A DNA stretch of 64,000 bases from Nereida sp. MMG025 (GTDB taxonomy: Bacteria > Pseudomonadota > Alphaproteobacteria > Rhodobacterales > Rhodobacteraceae), in contig NZ_JAKFZN010000002.1 of assembly GCF_021654165.1 (NCBI RefSeq), positions 425,001 to 489,000 of the forward strand. Direction: 5' to 3'. Both the position numbers and the translations under genes were made by a program. The notes beneath the pieces were generated by a model. The model did not search any database. It worked only from the letters and a program-made list of their open reading frames with translations, and was not told where the DNA came from. This document shows, one piece after another, positions 35,220-44,509 of the stretch (position 1 is its first letter; each line of letters begins with the position of its first letter).

Positions 35220-36237
35220 ATGACCGCATCAGTGTGTCGCCAAGAGAGATAATTGGCTCAAGCTCGATTGTCTGTGGCGCATCGTTTTGGTCGTCCATGC
35301 AACGTGTTGCGATAATTTGCGCAGCCTTGCGACCAATATCTTTGCGACACGCGTCCATCGTCGTCAGTTTCTTGGGCAAACCCTGCAAAAGTTCAACACC
35401 ATTGAAGCCTGCAAGCCCAATGTCTTCAGGCACTTTGACGCCTTTTTCAAGAAGATAGAGAAGCCCCCCCGCACCGATCATATCATTTGAATAGTACAGA
35501 AAATCGAGATCGGGCGAACGATGTAAAATATCAGCCGTCATCTCTCGGCCCTTGGCCAGAGCCGAACCGCCATCGTAAAATTCCTGATCGGCAATCTCGA
35601 TGCCGTTCTTTGCCAGTGCCTCAGTAAAGCCTTCGAACCGCTTGCGTGCGCGGTGGTCCATCGGCATTTTTGTCCCAAGAAAACCAATACGTTTGTATCC
35701 TTGCGCCGCAATTTCTTGCGCCATCATGCGTCCTGCGCGTCGGTGTGAGATCCCCACCATACTATCAACGGCGGTTCCATCGACATCCATGATCTCAACA
35801 ATAGGCACGCCGCTGGCTTTCAGCATCGTGCGGCAGGCATCCGAATGCTCAAGCCCTGCCATAATGATACCAGATGGTCGCCAGCTCAGCATTTCATACA
35901 GAACCTGTTCTTCTTTCCCGGGTTTGTAGTGGGTCAGTCCTACCACTGGTTGCAGTGGCGTTTCATCAAGCACTTCGGATATGCCCATCATCACTTCAGG
36001 GAAAACCATGTTGGACATTGACGGGATAATGACCGCGACCAGGTTCACCCGCTGAGAGGCCAGCGCACCTGCAATTTTGTTGGGGACATAGCCAAGCTCT
36101 TTGGCCGCGGTGAGCACCTTTTCACGGGTTGCGACCGATACATCCCCGCGCTCGCGAAGAACGCGGCTGACAGTCATTTCGCTCACGCCAGATGCTTCTG
36201 ATACATCGCGCAAAGTAAGGGGTCGTTTGGTGGCCAA
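35218..36237 (-). CDS. LacI-family transcriptional regulator (GntR-like)
   Basis: A 339-residue repressor. The N-terminal helix-turn-helix (LTLRDVSEASGVSEMTVSRVLR) and hinge (KIAGALASQRVNLVAVIIP) are canonical, followed by a periplasmic-binding-protein-like effector domain ending near ISLGDTLMRS. Within the family the sequence resembles gluconate-type regulators. A palindrome just upstream (36270-36284) is its probable own operator. No sugar transport or catabolic gene is adjacent, so its regulon lies elsewhere. Convergent with the yjb operon. Confidence 0.9.
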   Translation of the reverse strand: MATKRPLTLRDVSEASGVSEMTVSRVLRERGDVSVATREKVLTAAKELGYVPNKIAGALASQRVNLVAVIIPSMSNMVFPEVMMGISEVLDETPLQPVVGLTHYKPGKEEQVLYEMLSWRPSGIIMAGLEHSDACRTMLKASGVPIVEIMDVDGTAVDSMVGISHRRAGRMMAQEIAAQGYKRIGFLGTKMPMDHRARKRFEGFTEALAKNGIEIADQEFYDGGSALAKGREMTADILHRSPDLDFLYYSNDMIGAGGLLYLLEKGVKVPEDIGLAGFNGVELLQGLPKKLTTMDACRKDIGRKAAQIIATRCMDDQNDAPQTIELEPIISLGDTLMRS

Positions 36238-36269
36238 AGTCTTACACCTTCAACTTGAAATTTCCCTAT

Positions 36270-36284
36270 TGTTAGCCGCTAACA
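36270..36284. promoter_or_regulatory. LacI-family operator palindrome
   Basis: TGTTAGC at 36270-36276, a single C, then GCTAACA at 36278-36284: a perfect 7-1-7 inverted repeat. It is similar in form to known GntR/IdnR sites of the LacI family (TGTTACC-GGTAACA). It lies 33 bases upstream of the lacI-type start, so autoregulation is likely. Confidence 0.7.
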
Positions 36285-36339
36285 TTTAAGAAGTCCAAGG
36301 GTTGAATGCCGCAGTTCTTTGTTCAATTGTGTGAGCCAC

Positions 36340-36416
36340 GGCCCCGTGGCTCAACTGGATAGAGCAGCCCCCTCCTAAGGGGCAGGTTGCAGGTTCGAAT
36401 CCTGCCGGGGTCGCCA
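36340..36416 (+). tRNA. tRNA-Arg (anticodon CCU)
   Basis: A complete cloverleaf of 77 bases including an encoded CCA. Acceptor GGCCCCG pairs with CGGGGTC (one G:U); D stem GCTC/GAGC; anticodon stem GCCCC/GGGGC with loop CTCCTAA; T arm GCAGG-TTCGAAT-CCTGC. The anticodon CCU reads AGG arginine codons, which are rare in this genome. No direct repeat of the 3' end is visible elsewhere in the window, so there is no sign of an integrated element. Confidence 0.97.
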
Positions 36417-36438
36417 AATATAAGGGTACGGACGTTGA

Positions 36439-37143
36439 TCAGACCATTTTGATCACATCGCTGTCGATCGAAAGCATATAGCCTTTGCGGGCGATATTTT
36501 TGACCAAAAGTTCGCTTACCATCTGGTTTCCCAACGCATCGCGCAGACGTTTGATACGGGTCGCACCCGCCGCTTCATCACAGTCGGCGGCGCGTCGGCC
36601 CGAGATAACGCCTTCAAGCTCGGACCCGTTTAAAATGTCGCCGTCCATACGTGCCTCGGCCAGAACGCTTAGCGTTTCAATCGCCGCAGGGGTCAGTTTG
36701 AATTCCATATTATTGAGATAGACCGTGTTCTCTTCGCGGCTGATGAGAAGACTGTTAACCTCCATCCCGGCACGTTCAATCTGTGCCATGCGCCTGTTCA
36801 TCGTGACAAGCATGACCAGAAACACCAATGCGGCAACCAGCATGGCTGTCGCAAAAACCAGCAGTACAAAAATGACCATTCGGTAACTTGCGAGCGTTTC
36901 GGCAAAGGCGGTCCCTGATCCTGCTAGAATTTCCAATAGTTTGATCTCGGCATTGCTTGTCAGGTCATCATTTTCGACAAACAGCTGCGTGACCCTGGCA
37001 TTAAAGGTGCCTGCATCTGGAAGGGTCAGGAAAAGGAAAACGGCTGCGACCAGAAGGATCGCCACAATTGCGCCAATCCCCAAGACAACGGCACGGCTGC
37101 CCAAAGCGCGTGCTTCAGTAACGGAGGAAGTGCTCACCTGCAT
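36439..37143 (-). CDS. Membrane-anchored winged-helix regulator
   Basis: A 234-residue protein from ATG 37143. Membrane helices are at about 17-40 and 88-114, with a roughly 45-residue periplasmic loop. Residues about 137-226 form an OmpR/ToxR-type winged helix (RIKRLRDALGN... LLVKNIARKGYML). The DNA-binding domain is thus C-terminal and cytoplasmic, the reverse of ToxR. The ATG is only one base from AGGAG; a GTG two codons later (37137) has better spacing and may be the real start. The signal sensed is unknown. It overlaps the upstream secreted-protein gene by 29 bases, implying joint control. Confidence 0.8.
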   Translation of the reverse strand: MQVSTSSVTEARALGSRAVVLGIGAIVAILLVAAVFLFLTLPDAGTFNARVTQLFVENDDLTSNAEIKLLEILAGSGTAFAETLASYRMVIFVLLVFATAMLVAALVFLVMLVTMNRRMAQIERAGMEVNSLLISREENTVYLNNMEFKLTPAAIETLSVLAEARMDGDILNGSELEGVISGRRAADCDEAAGATRIKRLRDALGNQMVSELLVKNIARKGYMLSIDSDVIKMV

Positions 37144-37393
37144 TCTCCTTTTTGTCGTCCAGTTGAGCGTCATCAAAAACGGATACCACGTTAAGCAGTG
37201 TCCACCCTTGGGCGGCAAGGCGCGGGGCAAGGTCTTGGGATGCGACCTCTATGGTACAGGTCTGCGATGCGATTTGCGCGACGCCGTAATGCAGGCGTAG
37301 GGGGTCGTCCTGCTTGGCCTTGTAATCTGCAAAGCAGGCAGCTTGAAGCGGGCTGGCCGTGATCAGGCCGAGAAGGAGAGCGATGTGTTTCAT
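37115..37393 (-). CDS. Small secreted protein, unknown
   Basis: A 92-residue protein with a signal peptide (LLLGLITASPLQAAC) from ATG 37393. The mature protein has two cysteines (CFADYKAKQDD; TCTIEVASQDLAPRLAAQGW). Its end overlaps the start of the membrane-anchored winged-helix gene by 29 bases, so the two are one transcript, and it could be a sensory partner. The family is not recognised. Confidence 0.65.
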   Translation of the reverse strand: MKHIALLLGLITASPLQAACFADYKAKQDDPLRLHYGVAQIASQTCTIEVASQDLAPRLAAQGWTLLNVVSVFDDAQLDDKKENAGEHFLRY

Positions 37394-37551
37394 AGCAGGC
37401 ATTAAGGGGCAGACAGCTTTGACATTCAATAACCAAGCGCCTGTTAGGCGATATCACCGCGCTGTTATTGAGCGTCACGGCGCAGCGACGCCAATATCGG
37501 ATCATCCAATGCGTGTCAGCTCGATGCGCAGATTGAAAAAGGACGTCGCAG

Positions 37552-37965
37552 ATGAAAAACCTACTCACAACCAGTGCCCTGATCTTATCGATTGCTTTGG
37601 GAAGCGTGACCATCAGTGCCCAACCTGTCCGCGCCAATGAGGCGAGCGCAGGAGAGATCGCAACTGCGATCGGATTGCTTGCCCTTTTTGCATATGCCGC
37701 CAAAGAAGCGCGCGACGACACCAAGAAACATCGGGTTCAACCGCCCAAGAAACGGTTTAGCAAAGTGCTCCCCGCGAAGTGCCTTCAGATCGTGCAGCGT
37801 CGTAACTACAAGCAACGCGTCTATGGGGCCCGCTGTCTTCAAAACAACTACCGCCACGTGAACCGTTTGCCGCGGTTTTGTAAGACAGAGGTCAAACTGC
37901 GAGGTCAATGGCGGCCGGCGTTCAATGCGCAGTGTTTGCGCCGTGAAGGTTTCACGCGCGCTTAA
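37552..37965 (+). CDS. Secreted basic protein, unknown
   Basis: A 137-residue protein with a signal peptide, cleaved near PVRA-NEA. The mature part has a short hydrophobic stretch (AIGLLALFAYAAKEA) then a very basic region with several Cys (PAKCLQIVQ, GARCLQ, RFCKTE, NAQCLRREG). Function unknown; periplasmic or envelope location is likely. It is followed by a hairpin-and-T-tract region. Confidence 0.7.
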   Translation: MKNLLTTSALILSIALGSVTISAQPVRANEASAGEIATAIGLLALFAYAAKEARDDTKKHRVQPPKKRFSKVLPAKCLQIVQRRNYKQRVYGARCLQNNYRHVNRLPRFCKTEVKLRGQWRPAFNAQCLRREGFTRA

Positions 37966-37979
37966 AAGATAACGAGCAG

Positions 37980-38046
37980 TCCGCCCCGATAGGAGCGGGT
38001 GTCAGGCGGAAGCGTCGTTGGCCACTGGTCAGCGGCGCTTTCTTTT
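37980..38046 (+). promoter_or_regulatory. Tandem hairpins with terminator before rnhB
   Basis: Hairpin 1: TCCGCC (37980-37985) with GGCGGA (38005-38010), plus inner CCCG/CGGG. Hairpin 2: AGCGTCG (38011-38017) with CGGCGCT (38033-38039) and inner TGGCC/GGTCA, then a T-rich tract to 38046. The rnhB ribosome-binding site begins six bases later. It may simply terminate the upstream gene, but no room remains for an rnhB promoter downstream of it, so a leader role is possible. Confidence 0.6.
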
Positions 38047-38060
38047 GGTTTAGGAGAGCT

Positions 38061-38672
38061 ATGAAAACAGAACCCACATTTGATCTGGAGGCTGAAGCCT
38101 ACGCACGGGGCTGCCTTCGCGTTGTCGGGGTGGATGAAGTGGGGCGTGGTCCGTTGGCTGGACCAGTGGTGGCCGCAGCCGTCTGGATTGATCCCGATCA
38201 CATTCCGCAAGGCCTGAACGACAGCAAAAAACTCAGCGCAAAGCGACGGCAGGTGTTGAATGACCACCTCTTGGCCACAGCCGATGTCTCCATTGGCGAA
38301 GCGACAGTCGAAGAGATCGACGCGCTTAACATCCTGCGGGCCAGTCATTTGGCGATGGAACGTGCGGTAGCAGGCCTGCGTGTTCCGCCCGACTACGTGT
38401 TGATAGATGGCAACATGACGCTCAAGGGATTGATGGTGCCGTCACAGACCGTTGTGAAGGGTGATAGCATTTCGCAGTCGATCGCAGCGGCTTCAATTGT
38501 GGCCAAAATCAGGCGAGATTTTGTCATGTTGTCCTTGGCGCAACAGTACCCGGGATATGGATGGGAAAAGAACCAAGGATATCCTACAGCGCAGCATCGT
38601 GACGCGCTTCAAAATCTTGGGGTTACCCCACACCATAGACGTTCGTTCAAACCCGTCCACAATATGTTGTGA
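38061..38672 (+). CDS. rnhB: Ribonuclease HII
   Basis: A 203-residue endonuclease cleaving RNA in RNA/DNA hybrids, including single ribonucleotides. The hallmark GVDEVGRGPLAGPVVAAAV is near residue 27, with LIDGN (second Asp), the Asp of KGDSISQSIAAASI and the C-terminal KNQGYPTAQHRDAL. AGGAGAGCT lies before the ATG. The gene sits between the tandem-hairpin leader and ccrM. Confidence 0.96.
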   Translation: MKTEPTFDLEAEAYARGCLRVVGVDEVGRGPLAGPVVAAAVWIDPDHIPQGLNDSKKLSAKRRQVLNDHLLATADVSIGEATVEEIDALNILRASHLAMERAVAGLRVPPDYVLIDGNMTLKGLMVPSQTVVKGDSISQSIAAASIVAKIRRDFVMLSLAQQYPGYGWEKNQGYPTAQHRDALQNLGVTPHHRRSFKPVHNML

Positions 38673-38694
38673 CAACAAATTTTTCTAACTCATT

Positions 38695-39890
<1,196 letters not shown>

Positions 39891-39919
39891 TCCCGACGAT
39901 TTATCAGAGATTTAACAGT

Positions 39920-39956
39920 TACCGCCGGTGCCCCTAGGTTTACTACGCCTTGGGCA
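39920..39956 (+). other. Hairpin in the ccrM 3' region
   Basis: GTGCCC and GGGCAC pair around a loop with a further short pairing (AGG/CCT). Together with the terminator 39965-40003 this gives two consecutive stem-loops ending in a T run, the shape of a 3'-UTR-derived small RNA. No promoter is evident, so it may be only a terminator region. Confidence 0.35.
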
Positions 39957-39964
39957 CATACCTC

Positions 39965-40003
39965 GCCCCTGCTGTCTCCCAAGACCGGCAGGGGCCTTTT
40001 TTT
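39965..40003 (+). terminator. Terminator of ccrM
   Basis: GCCCCTGC (39965-39972) pairs with GCAGGGGC (39988-39995); an inner GTCT/AGAC adds pairs. Seven T follow (39997-40003). It lies 74 bases after the ccrM stop. Confidence 0.88.
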
Positions 40004-40043
40004 GTCATATGATCGCCATCTTGAGCCGATAGCCGTATCCCTG

Positions 40044-41009
40044 ATGACATATGTTCCTCAATATGATGGCCTGCGCGCCTTCGCTGTGGCGCTTGTTATG
40101 GCCTACCACATGCCGTTTTTCGACGGGATGCCCGGCGGCTACATTGGCGTAGACGTGTTTTTTGTCCTGAGTGGGTATCTGACTTGCCGCCTTGCTTTGG
40201 CGCAAGATCGCCTTGACGTAATGGGGTATATGTCACGGCGCTTTGTGCGCGTGGCGCCCGCGCTCTATGCGATGATGGCAATCGTAATGGCTGCCAGCTT
40301 TGCTTTGTTCGGGCTGGATCTGTGGCAGGCCGCATTGCCGACGTTCTTTTTCCAAAGCAATTGGTGGAACATGATGGGCGCAGAGCTTCACGTATTCAGT
40401 CATGCGTGGTCACTGGCCATTGAGTTGAAGTTCTATGCGGTGATCGCGATCTTGGTTGTCCTTTTGGGTCAGCGTGTGCGCCACCTTCTGCTTACAATTT
40501 TTCTTTTACAAACCTGTGCGCGGTGGGGTGCAGAGTTTGCCGATTGGCATCCTAACTATGTGTATTCACGGTTTTGGTTGCACAGCACTGGTTTGTTCTT
40601 GGGGGCTTGGCTGGCGACATTTGACCTGACCCCAATCAAGATATCATCACGTGCCGTGCCTCTGTCTCTCATAGGACTGATCGGCCTTGCAGTCCTTGGG
40701 GTAAAATCAGGTGGGCAAATATTTAGCGGCTACATCCTTGCGGCCGAATTGTTTGCCGCTCTTCTTCTTATCGGCTTGCCTAAATGTATGTGGATGGGCC
40801 ACCCTGTTTTGCGCAGTCTGGGGCGTCTGTCCTACGGGATATACCTTTGGCACTTGCCGGTTATTTTCTTCACCTTTGCGGCGATCAAATCACCTTGGGG
40901 CATTGCGGTTGTTGTTCCGGTGACGATCCTTATCGCAGCCCTATCGTATCGATTTATAGAACAACCTGCATTGCGGCTTAAGCTGTCGCGCCGTCCAGTG
41001 GTGGCTTAA
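40044..41009 (+). CDS. Acyltransferase-3 family membrane protein
   Basis: A 321-residue polytopic membrane protein. The opening PQYDGLRAFAVALVMAYHM, the GGYIGVDVFFVLSGYL motif and WSLAIELKFYAVI (catalytic-type His/Glu context) mark the acyltransferase_3 (OafA/NodX-like) family, which O-acylates surface polysaccharides or lipids. ATG 40044 is chosen; a TTG 14 codons earlier lies inside the terminator T run. No ribosome-binding site is obvious. It ends sharing four bases with the convergent alkB stop. Acceptor unknown. Confidence 0.85.
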   Translation: MTYVPQYDGLRAFAVALVMAYHMPFFDGMPGGYIGVDVFFVLSGYLTCRLALAQDRLDVMGYMSRRFVRVAPALYAMMAIVMAASFALFGLDLWQAALPTFFFQSNWWNMMGAELHVFSHAWSLAIELKFYAVIAILVVLLGQRVRHLLLTIFLLQTCARWGAEFADWHPNYVYSRFWLHSTGLFLGAWLATFDLTPIKISSRAVPLSLIGLIGLAVLGVKSGGQIFSGYILAAELFAALLLIGLPKCMWMGHPVLRSLGRLSYGIYLWHLPVIFFTFAAIKSPWGIAVVVPVTILIAALSYRFIEQPALRLKLSRRPVVA

Positions 41010-42154
41010 CGCGGAAGCGGATTGGTTGCGTTTTTATAAGGCGTCCAATCCTCGATTTCAGGGTAGTATGTTTTGCGCCACTCCCGCACACGCGGGTTCA
41101 TGATGCGCCGCCACAACGGTGGCACCATCGCCGCCATTGTCATAATCGGATAGCCATAGGGCAATTGTGGCGCCTCATCCTCGGTATAATTTTGCAAAAG
41201 TGGAAAGCGACGGTCGGGCTTGTAATGATGGTCCGAATGGCGCTGCAGATTGATCAGCAACCAATTCGAGGCCTTGTGCGCTGCATTCCATGAGTGACGG
41301 GGCAACACATGTTCATATTTGCCATCGCCCAAATGCTTGCGGGTCAGGCCGTAGTGTTCGACGTAATTTACCAGCTCCAGCTGCCAAACGGCAATAAATG
41401 CTTGCCACACGAACAACCCCAATCCAGCCCAACCGCCGATCAAGATCGCCAGACACAGCATCGCGCCTTGCAACGCCCAATAGCGGAAAAACGGGTTGGA
41501 CAGATCGTGCCAAGGTTTGTTCTTTCGTGCCAGCATCGCTTTTTCAGCTCGAAAAGCCGATGTCAGGGACTGATACAAAACCCGAGGGAAAAAGCGGTGG
41601 AACCCTTCATTATAGCGCGCTGTCACGGGGTCTTTGGGGGTGGCGACATAGCGGTGATGAACCAACAAATGCTCGCTTCGGAAATGCGAATAGAGAACCA
41701 TCGACAAAGCAATATCGCCCAACCAGCGTTCGGATTTTGGCTTCTGGTGCAAAAGTTCGTGGCTATACGTAATCCCGATCGTGCCAGTGATCACGCCAAT
41801 GCCGAAAAACAGCAGAATTTGTTCGACCGCCGTAAGGTGGCCAGAACCCGTCACATACCACATCACGCCAAACAGGGTGACAAATTGGATGGGCACCCAT
41901 GCTTTGGTTAGGGTGGTATACCAAAACAAGTCGTCTTCGGAGGTCGCGACATCGGGGTTTTCTTCGTTCAGCCCCATAAAAGCGTCGATGATCGAAAAAA
42001 GGTACCACGTGGCGATCGGCAAGGCGATGACCCAAAGCCCCCCATAAACCGCCCCAAGCCATGCAAGCGGGATAAGCCCGAAAGAAAGCCAGAATGGCAT
42101 GGCACTACTGACTTTTGCGACCTGAGCACTTGAGATCATTTTCAAATCCAACAT
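41006..42154 (-). CDS. alkB: Alkane 1-monooxygenase
   Basis: A 382-residue integral membrane diiron enzyme hydroxylating the terminal carbon of medium-chain alkanes. The four histidine motifs are present: SHELLHQK, HLLVHHRYVATPKDP, NYVEHYGL, and LQRHSDHHYKPD. About six hydrophobic helices lie between. ATG 42154 (MLDLKMISS) has AGGA six bases upstream; a longer reading from 42229 overlaps mutY. Electron donors (rubredoxin) are not adjacent. It suggests hydrocarbon use, common in marine Rhodobacterales. Confidence 0.94.
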   Translation of the reverse strand: MLDLKMISSAQVAKVSSAMPFWLSFGLIPLAWLGAVYGGLWVIALPIATWYLFSIIDAFMGLNEENPDVATSEDDLFWYTTLTKAWVPIQFVTLFGVMWYVTGSGHLTAVEQILLFFGIGVITGTIGITYSHELLHQKPKSERWLGDIALSMVLYSHFRSEHLLVHHRYVATPKDPVTARYNEGFHRFFPRVLYQSLTSAFRAEKAMLARKNKPWHDLSNPFFRYWALQGAMLCLAILIGGWAGLGLFVWQAFIAVWQLELVNYVEHYGLTRKHLGDGKYEHVLPRHSWNAAHKASNWLLINLQRHSDHHYKPDRRFPLLQNYTEDEAPQLPYGYPIMTMAAMVPPLWRRIMNPRVREWRKTYYPEIEDWTPYKNATNPLPR

Positions 42155-42194
42155 TTTGGTTCCTGAATACGTTATAGCCCAGAACCAGTATCGC

Positions 42195-43244
42195 TCAATC
42201 GTTTCGCCACGTTCCTTGGCATAGATCAAATGCCTTGCGCATTACTGTTGGCAAATCAGCTGGTTGAAAGCGGTGCTTGGGGTGGAATGTCCCGCGATCA
42301 GGAACAATGTCACCAACGCATGCCACCATAATATCCAGCTTGAGGTGGAAATGCGTGAAGGTATGCAAAGCCTGTTCAGGATGTTTTTGCCAGTCAGCGT
42401 CAAACGGTGGCGCAGGTGTTGGCGCGTCGGACCAATCGGAGGTGGGCCATCCAAGCATACCGCCAAGCAAGCCCTTGTCAGGACGGGTCTCCAGCAAAAA
42501 CGCGCCATCGCCGCGTCGCGCGATATACACAATGCCATGGCGGGTAGGTTTGGGCTTTTTCGGTGTCTTTTTAGGAAGCTCTGCTGCAGTGCCATTCATC
42601 TGCGCCTGACAAATATCGCGCCACGGGCAAATGCCGCACGCAGGGTTGCGCGGCGTGCAGATCGTGGCACCAAGATCCATCACGGCTTGGGCATAATCGC
42701 CCGGCCGGTCTTGCGGGGTCAGGGTTGCCGTATGGTCGTAAAGAACCGGCTTGGCAGCTGGCAACGGCGTGTGTTCATCATAGACCCGCGCCATCACCCT
42801 TTCGACATTTCCATCCATAACAGGCGCTGCCTCATCAAAGGCGATACTGGCAACTGCGGCGGCGGTATAAGGTCCGATGCCAGGTAACTTTAAAAGTGCA
42901 TCATAGGTTTGCGGAAATCCCCCAAGCGCGACAACGGCGCGGGCACATTTCAACAAGTTTCGGGCCCGCGCATAATACCCAAGACCTGCCCACATCGCCA
43001 TGACATCAGCATCTTCCGCCTCAGCCAGATGCTGCACTGTCGGCCAGCGTGATGTAAACCTGTTGAAATAGTCGGTCACAGCTGCAACGGTCGTTTGCTG
43101 CAACATGATTTCGGACATCCAGACGCGATAGGGATCGGGCCTGACACCTGCCTTCTTATCAGCGGGTGACACGCGCCACGGCATGTCACGGGCATGGCGG
43201 TCATACCATGTCAAGATCGCCTCTGTTTTTGCGGTGTCACGCAA
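42195..43244 (-). CDS. mutY: A/G-specific adenine glycosylase
   Basis: A 349-residue repair enzyme removing adenine mispaired with 8-oxoG. The start is TTG (43244) with GAAGGG upstream. Catalytic motifs: MLQQTTVAAV with the acid Glu just before, the helix-hairpin-helix LPGIGPYTAAAV and the catalytic Asp in PVMDGNVERV. The 4Fe-4S cluster has CTPRNPACGICPWRDIC. The C-terminal Nudix-like domain reads 8-oxoG. Divergent from the DUF721 gene. Confidence 0.95.
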   Translation of the reverse strand: MRDTAKTEAILTWYDRHARDMPWRVSPADKKAGVRPDPYRVWMSEIMLQQTTVAAVTDYFNRFTSRWPTVQHLAEAEDADVMAMWAGLGYYARARNLLKCARAVVALGGFPQTYDALLKLPGIGPYTAAAVASIAFDEAAPVMDGNVERVMARVYDEHTPLPAAKPVLYDHTATLTPQDRPGDYAQAVMDLGATICTPRNPACGICPWRDICQAQMNGTAAELPKKTPKKPKPTRHGIVYIARRGDGAFLLETRPDKGLLGGMLGWPTSDWSDAPTPAPPFDADWQKHPEQALHTFTHFHLKLDIMVACVGDIVPDRGTFHPKHRFQPADLPTVMRKAFDLCQGTWRND

Positions 43245-43338
43245 TGTTTATCCCTTCTTTTGCGGCGACGATCAGTTTTGGGCTGACCCTGTGACCTTGC
43301 TGCGATAAACTATGGGGAAGTGAAAGGATTGCAACGCA

Positions 43339-43842
43339 ATGCAGCGCAGATATTCGACCACCAAAGGCTTCAAGCAAACAGGCGCCCTTGTGCAAGGGCG
43401 TATTCGTGCTGGAACCGAGGCGCGGGGTTTTGCGCAAACACGGCTTTTGACCCATTGGGAAGAGATTGTGGGCGATAGCGTTGCCAGCATTGCCTTGCCT
43501 GTAGATGTCCGCCACGGCCGCGGTCTTGGGGCGACGCTGACGCTGCTGACAACGGGTTCGAACGCACCTATCCTGCAAGCGCAGCTGCCGCAAATCCGTG
43601 ACAAGGTGAATGCCTGCTATGGGTACAACGCCATTTCGAAAATCAGGGTAACACAAACGGCGCCCACTGGATTTGCAGATGGGCAGGTCCAGTTTCAACG
43701 ACGTAAAAAGGCCCAGGGTGGTCCTGCGCCCGAGGTAGTCGCTGCGGCGGGAGAAGCCACAAAAGACGTGGCTGATGAAAGCCTGAGAAAAGCATTGCAA
43801 GCATTAGGCAGCAATGTTTTGCACAAGACAAACAAACGGTAG
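43339..43842 (+). CDS. DUF721 (DciA-like) protein
   Basis: A 167-residue protein with the DUF721 pattern: an N-terminal segment and LLTHWEEIVGDSVASIALP, then LTLLTTGSNAPILQAQLPQIRDKVNACYGYNAI. The family includes DciA, which loads the replicative helicase DnaB in many bacteria. The C-terminal region is Lys/Ala-rich and variable. Thirteen bases separate it from the DsbA-like gene, so they are cotranscribed. Confidence 0.88.
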   Translation: MQRRYSTTKGFKQTGALVQGRIRAGTEARGFAQTRLLTHWEEIVGDSVASIALPVDVRHGRGLGATLTLLTTGSNAPILQAQLPQIRDKVNACYGYNAISKIRVTQTAPTGFADGQVQFQRRKKAQGGPAPEVVAAAGEATKDVADESLRKALQALGSNVLHKTNKR

Positions 43843-43855
43843 GAAAGCAGAAACG

Positions 43856-44509
43856 ATGAACAAAGGTGTATTGGCAGCGCTCGCAGCTGTTGTAGCGATT
43901 GGCGCAGGTGTTGCTTGGTATCTTGGCAACTCCGATTCCACGGATGTTGCGATGACAGATGGAGATACCACTGCGGAAATGGTGGATGGCGTTACCGAAA
44001 TGACGATTGGCGACGCAAACGCCCCCGTCGAAATCATTGAATATGCCAGCTACACCTGTCCGCATTGCGCGACCTTCCACCAAGGCGCGTTCAAGCAGAT
44101 GAAAGCGGATTACATTGATACGGGGAAAGTGAAATTCACATACCGCGAGGTCTATTTTGACCGTCCGGGTCTCTGGGCTTCCATGGTAGCACGATGCGGT
44201 GGGCAAACCCGTTTCTTCGGCATCTCCGACATGATTTATGCGCAGCAAGGTGAATGGGCACGGCTGAATGATCCCGTGCAGATCGCCGATGCACTTCGCC
44301 AAATCGGGCGAACAGCGGGCATGAACGATGACGAGATCAACACCTGTTTGGAAGATGCAGATAAAGCGGAAAAACTGGTTGCTTGGTACGAAGCTAATGC
44401 CGCCCGCCATGACGTGACCTCAACACCATCATTTGTGATCGACGGGCGCAAATACTCGAACATGAGCTACGAAGAATTCCAGTCGATCATCGATGGGAAA
44501 CTGAACTAA
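43856..44509 (+). CDS. DsbA-family thiol:disulfide oxidoreductase
   Basis: A 217-residue periplasmic protein with an N-terminal signal anchor ([21 protein letters not shown]). The active site is TCPHCATF (Cys68, Cys71) and the cis-proline lies in STPSFVIDG; between them is the helical insert of DsbA folds. It should make or shuffle disulfides in secreted proteins; the window contains several Cys-rich secreted proteins. AGGAAAG precedes the ATG at 43856. Confidence 0.92.
   Translation: MNKGVLAALAAVVAIGAGVAWYLGNSDSTDVAMTDGDTTAEMVDGVTEMTIGDANAPVEIIEYASYTCPHCATFHQGAFKQMKADYIDTGKVKFTYREVYFDRPGLWASMVARCGGQTRFFGISDMIYAQQGEWARLNDPVQIADALRQIGRTAGMNDDEINTCLEDADKAEKLVAWYEANAARHDVTSTPSFVIDGRKYSNMSYEEFQSIIDGKLN

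Noticed and set aside
35218-35220. Overlap of the lacI-type stop with the yjb terminator as a sign of a misplaced gene end.
   Set aside because: Convergent compact genes commonly share the terminator; the frame and family length are normal.
36340-36416. tRNA-Arg as an integration site of a genomic island.
   Set aside because: No integrase nearby, no repeated 3' end in the window, and flanking genes look resident.
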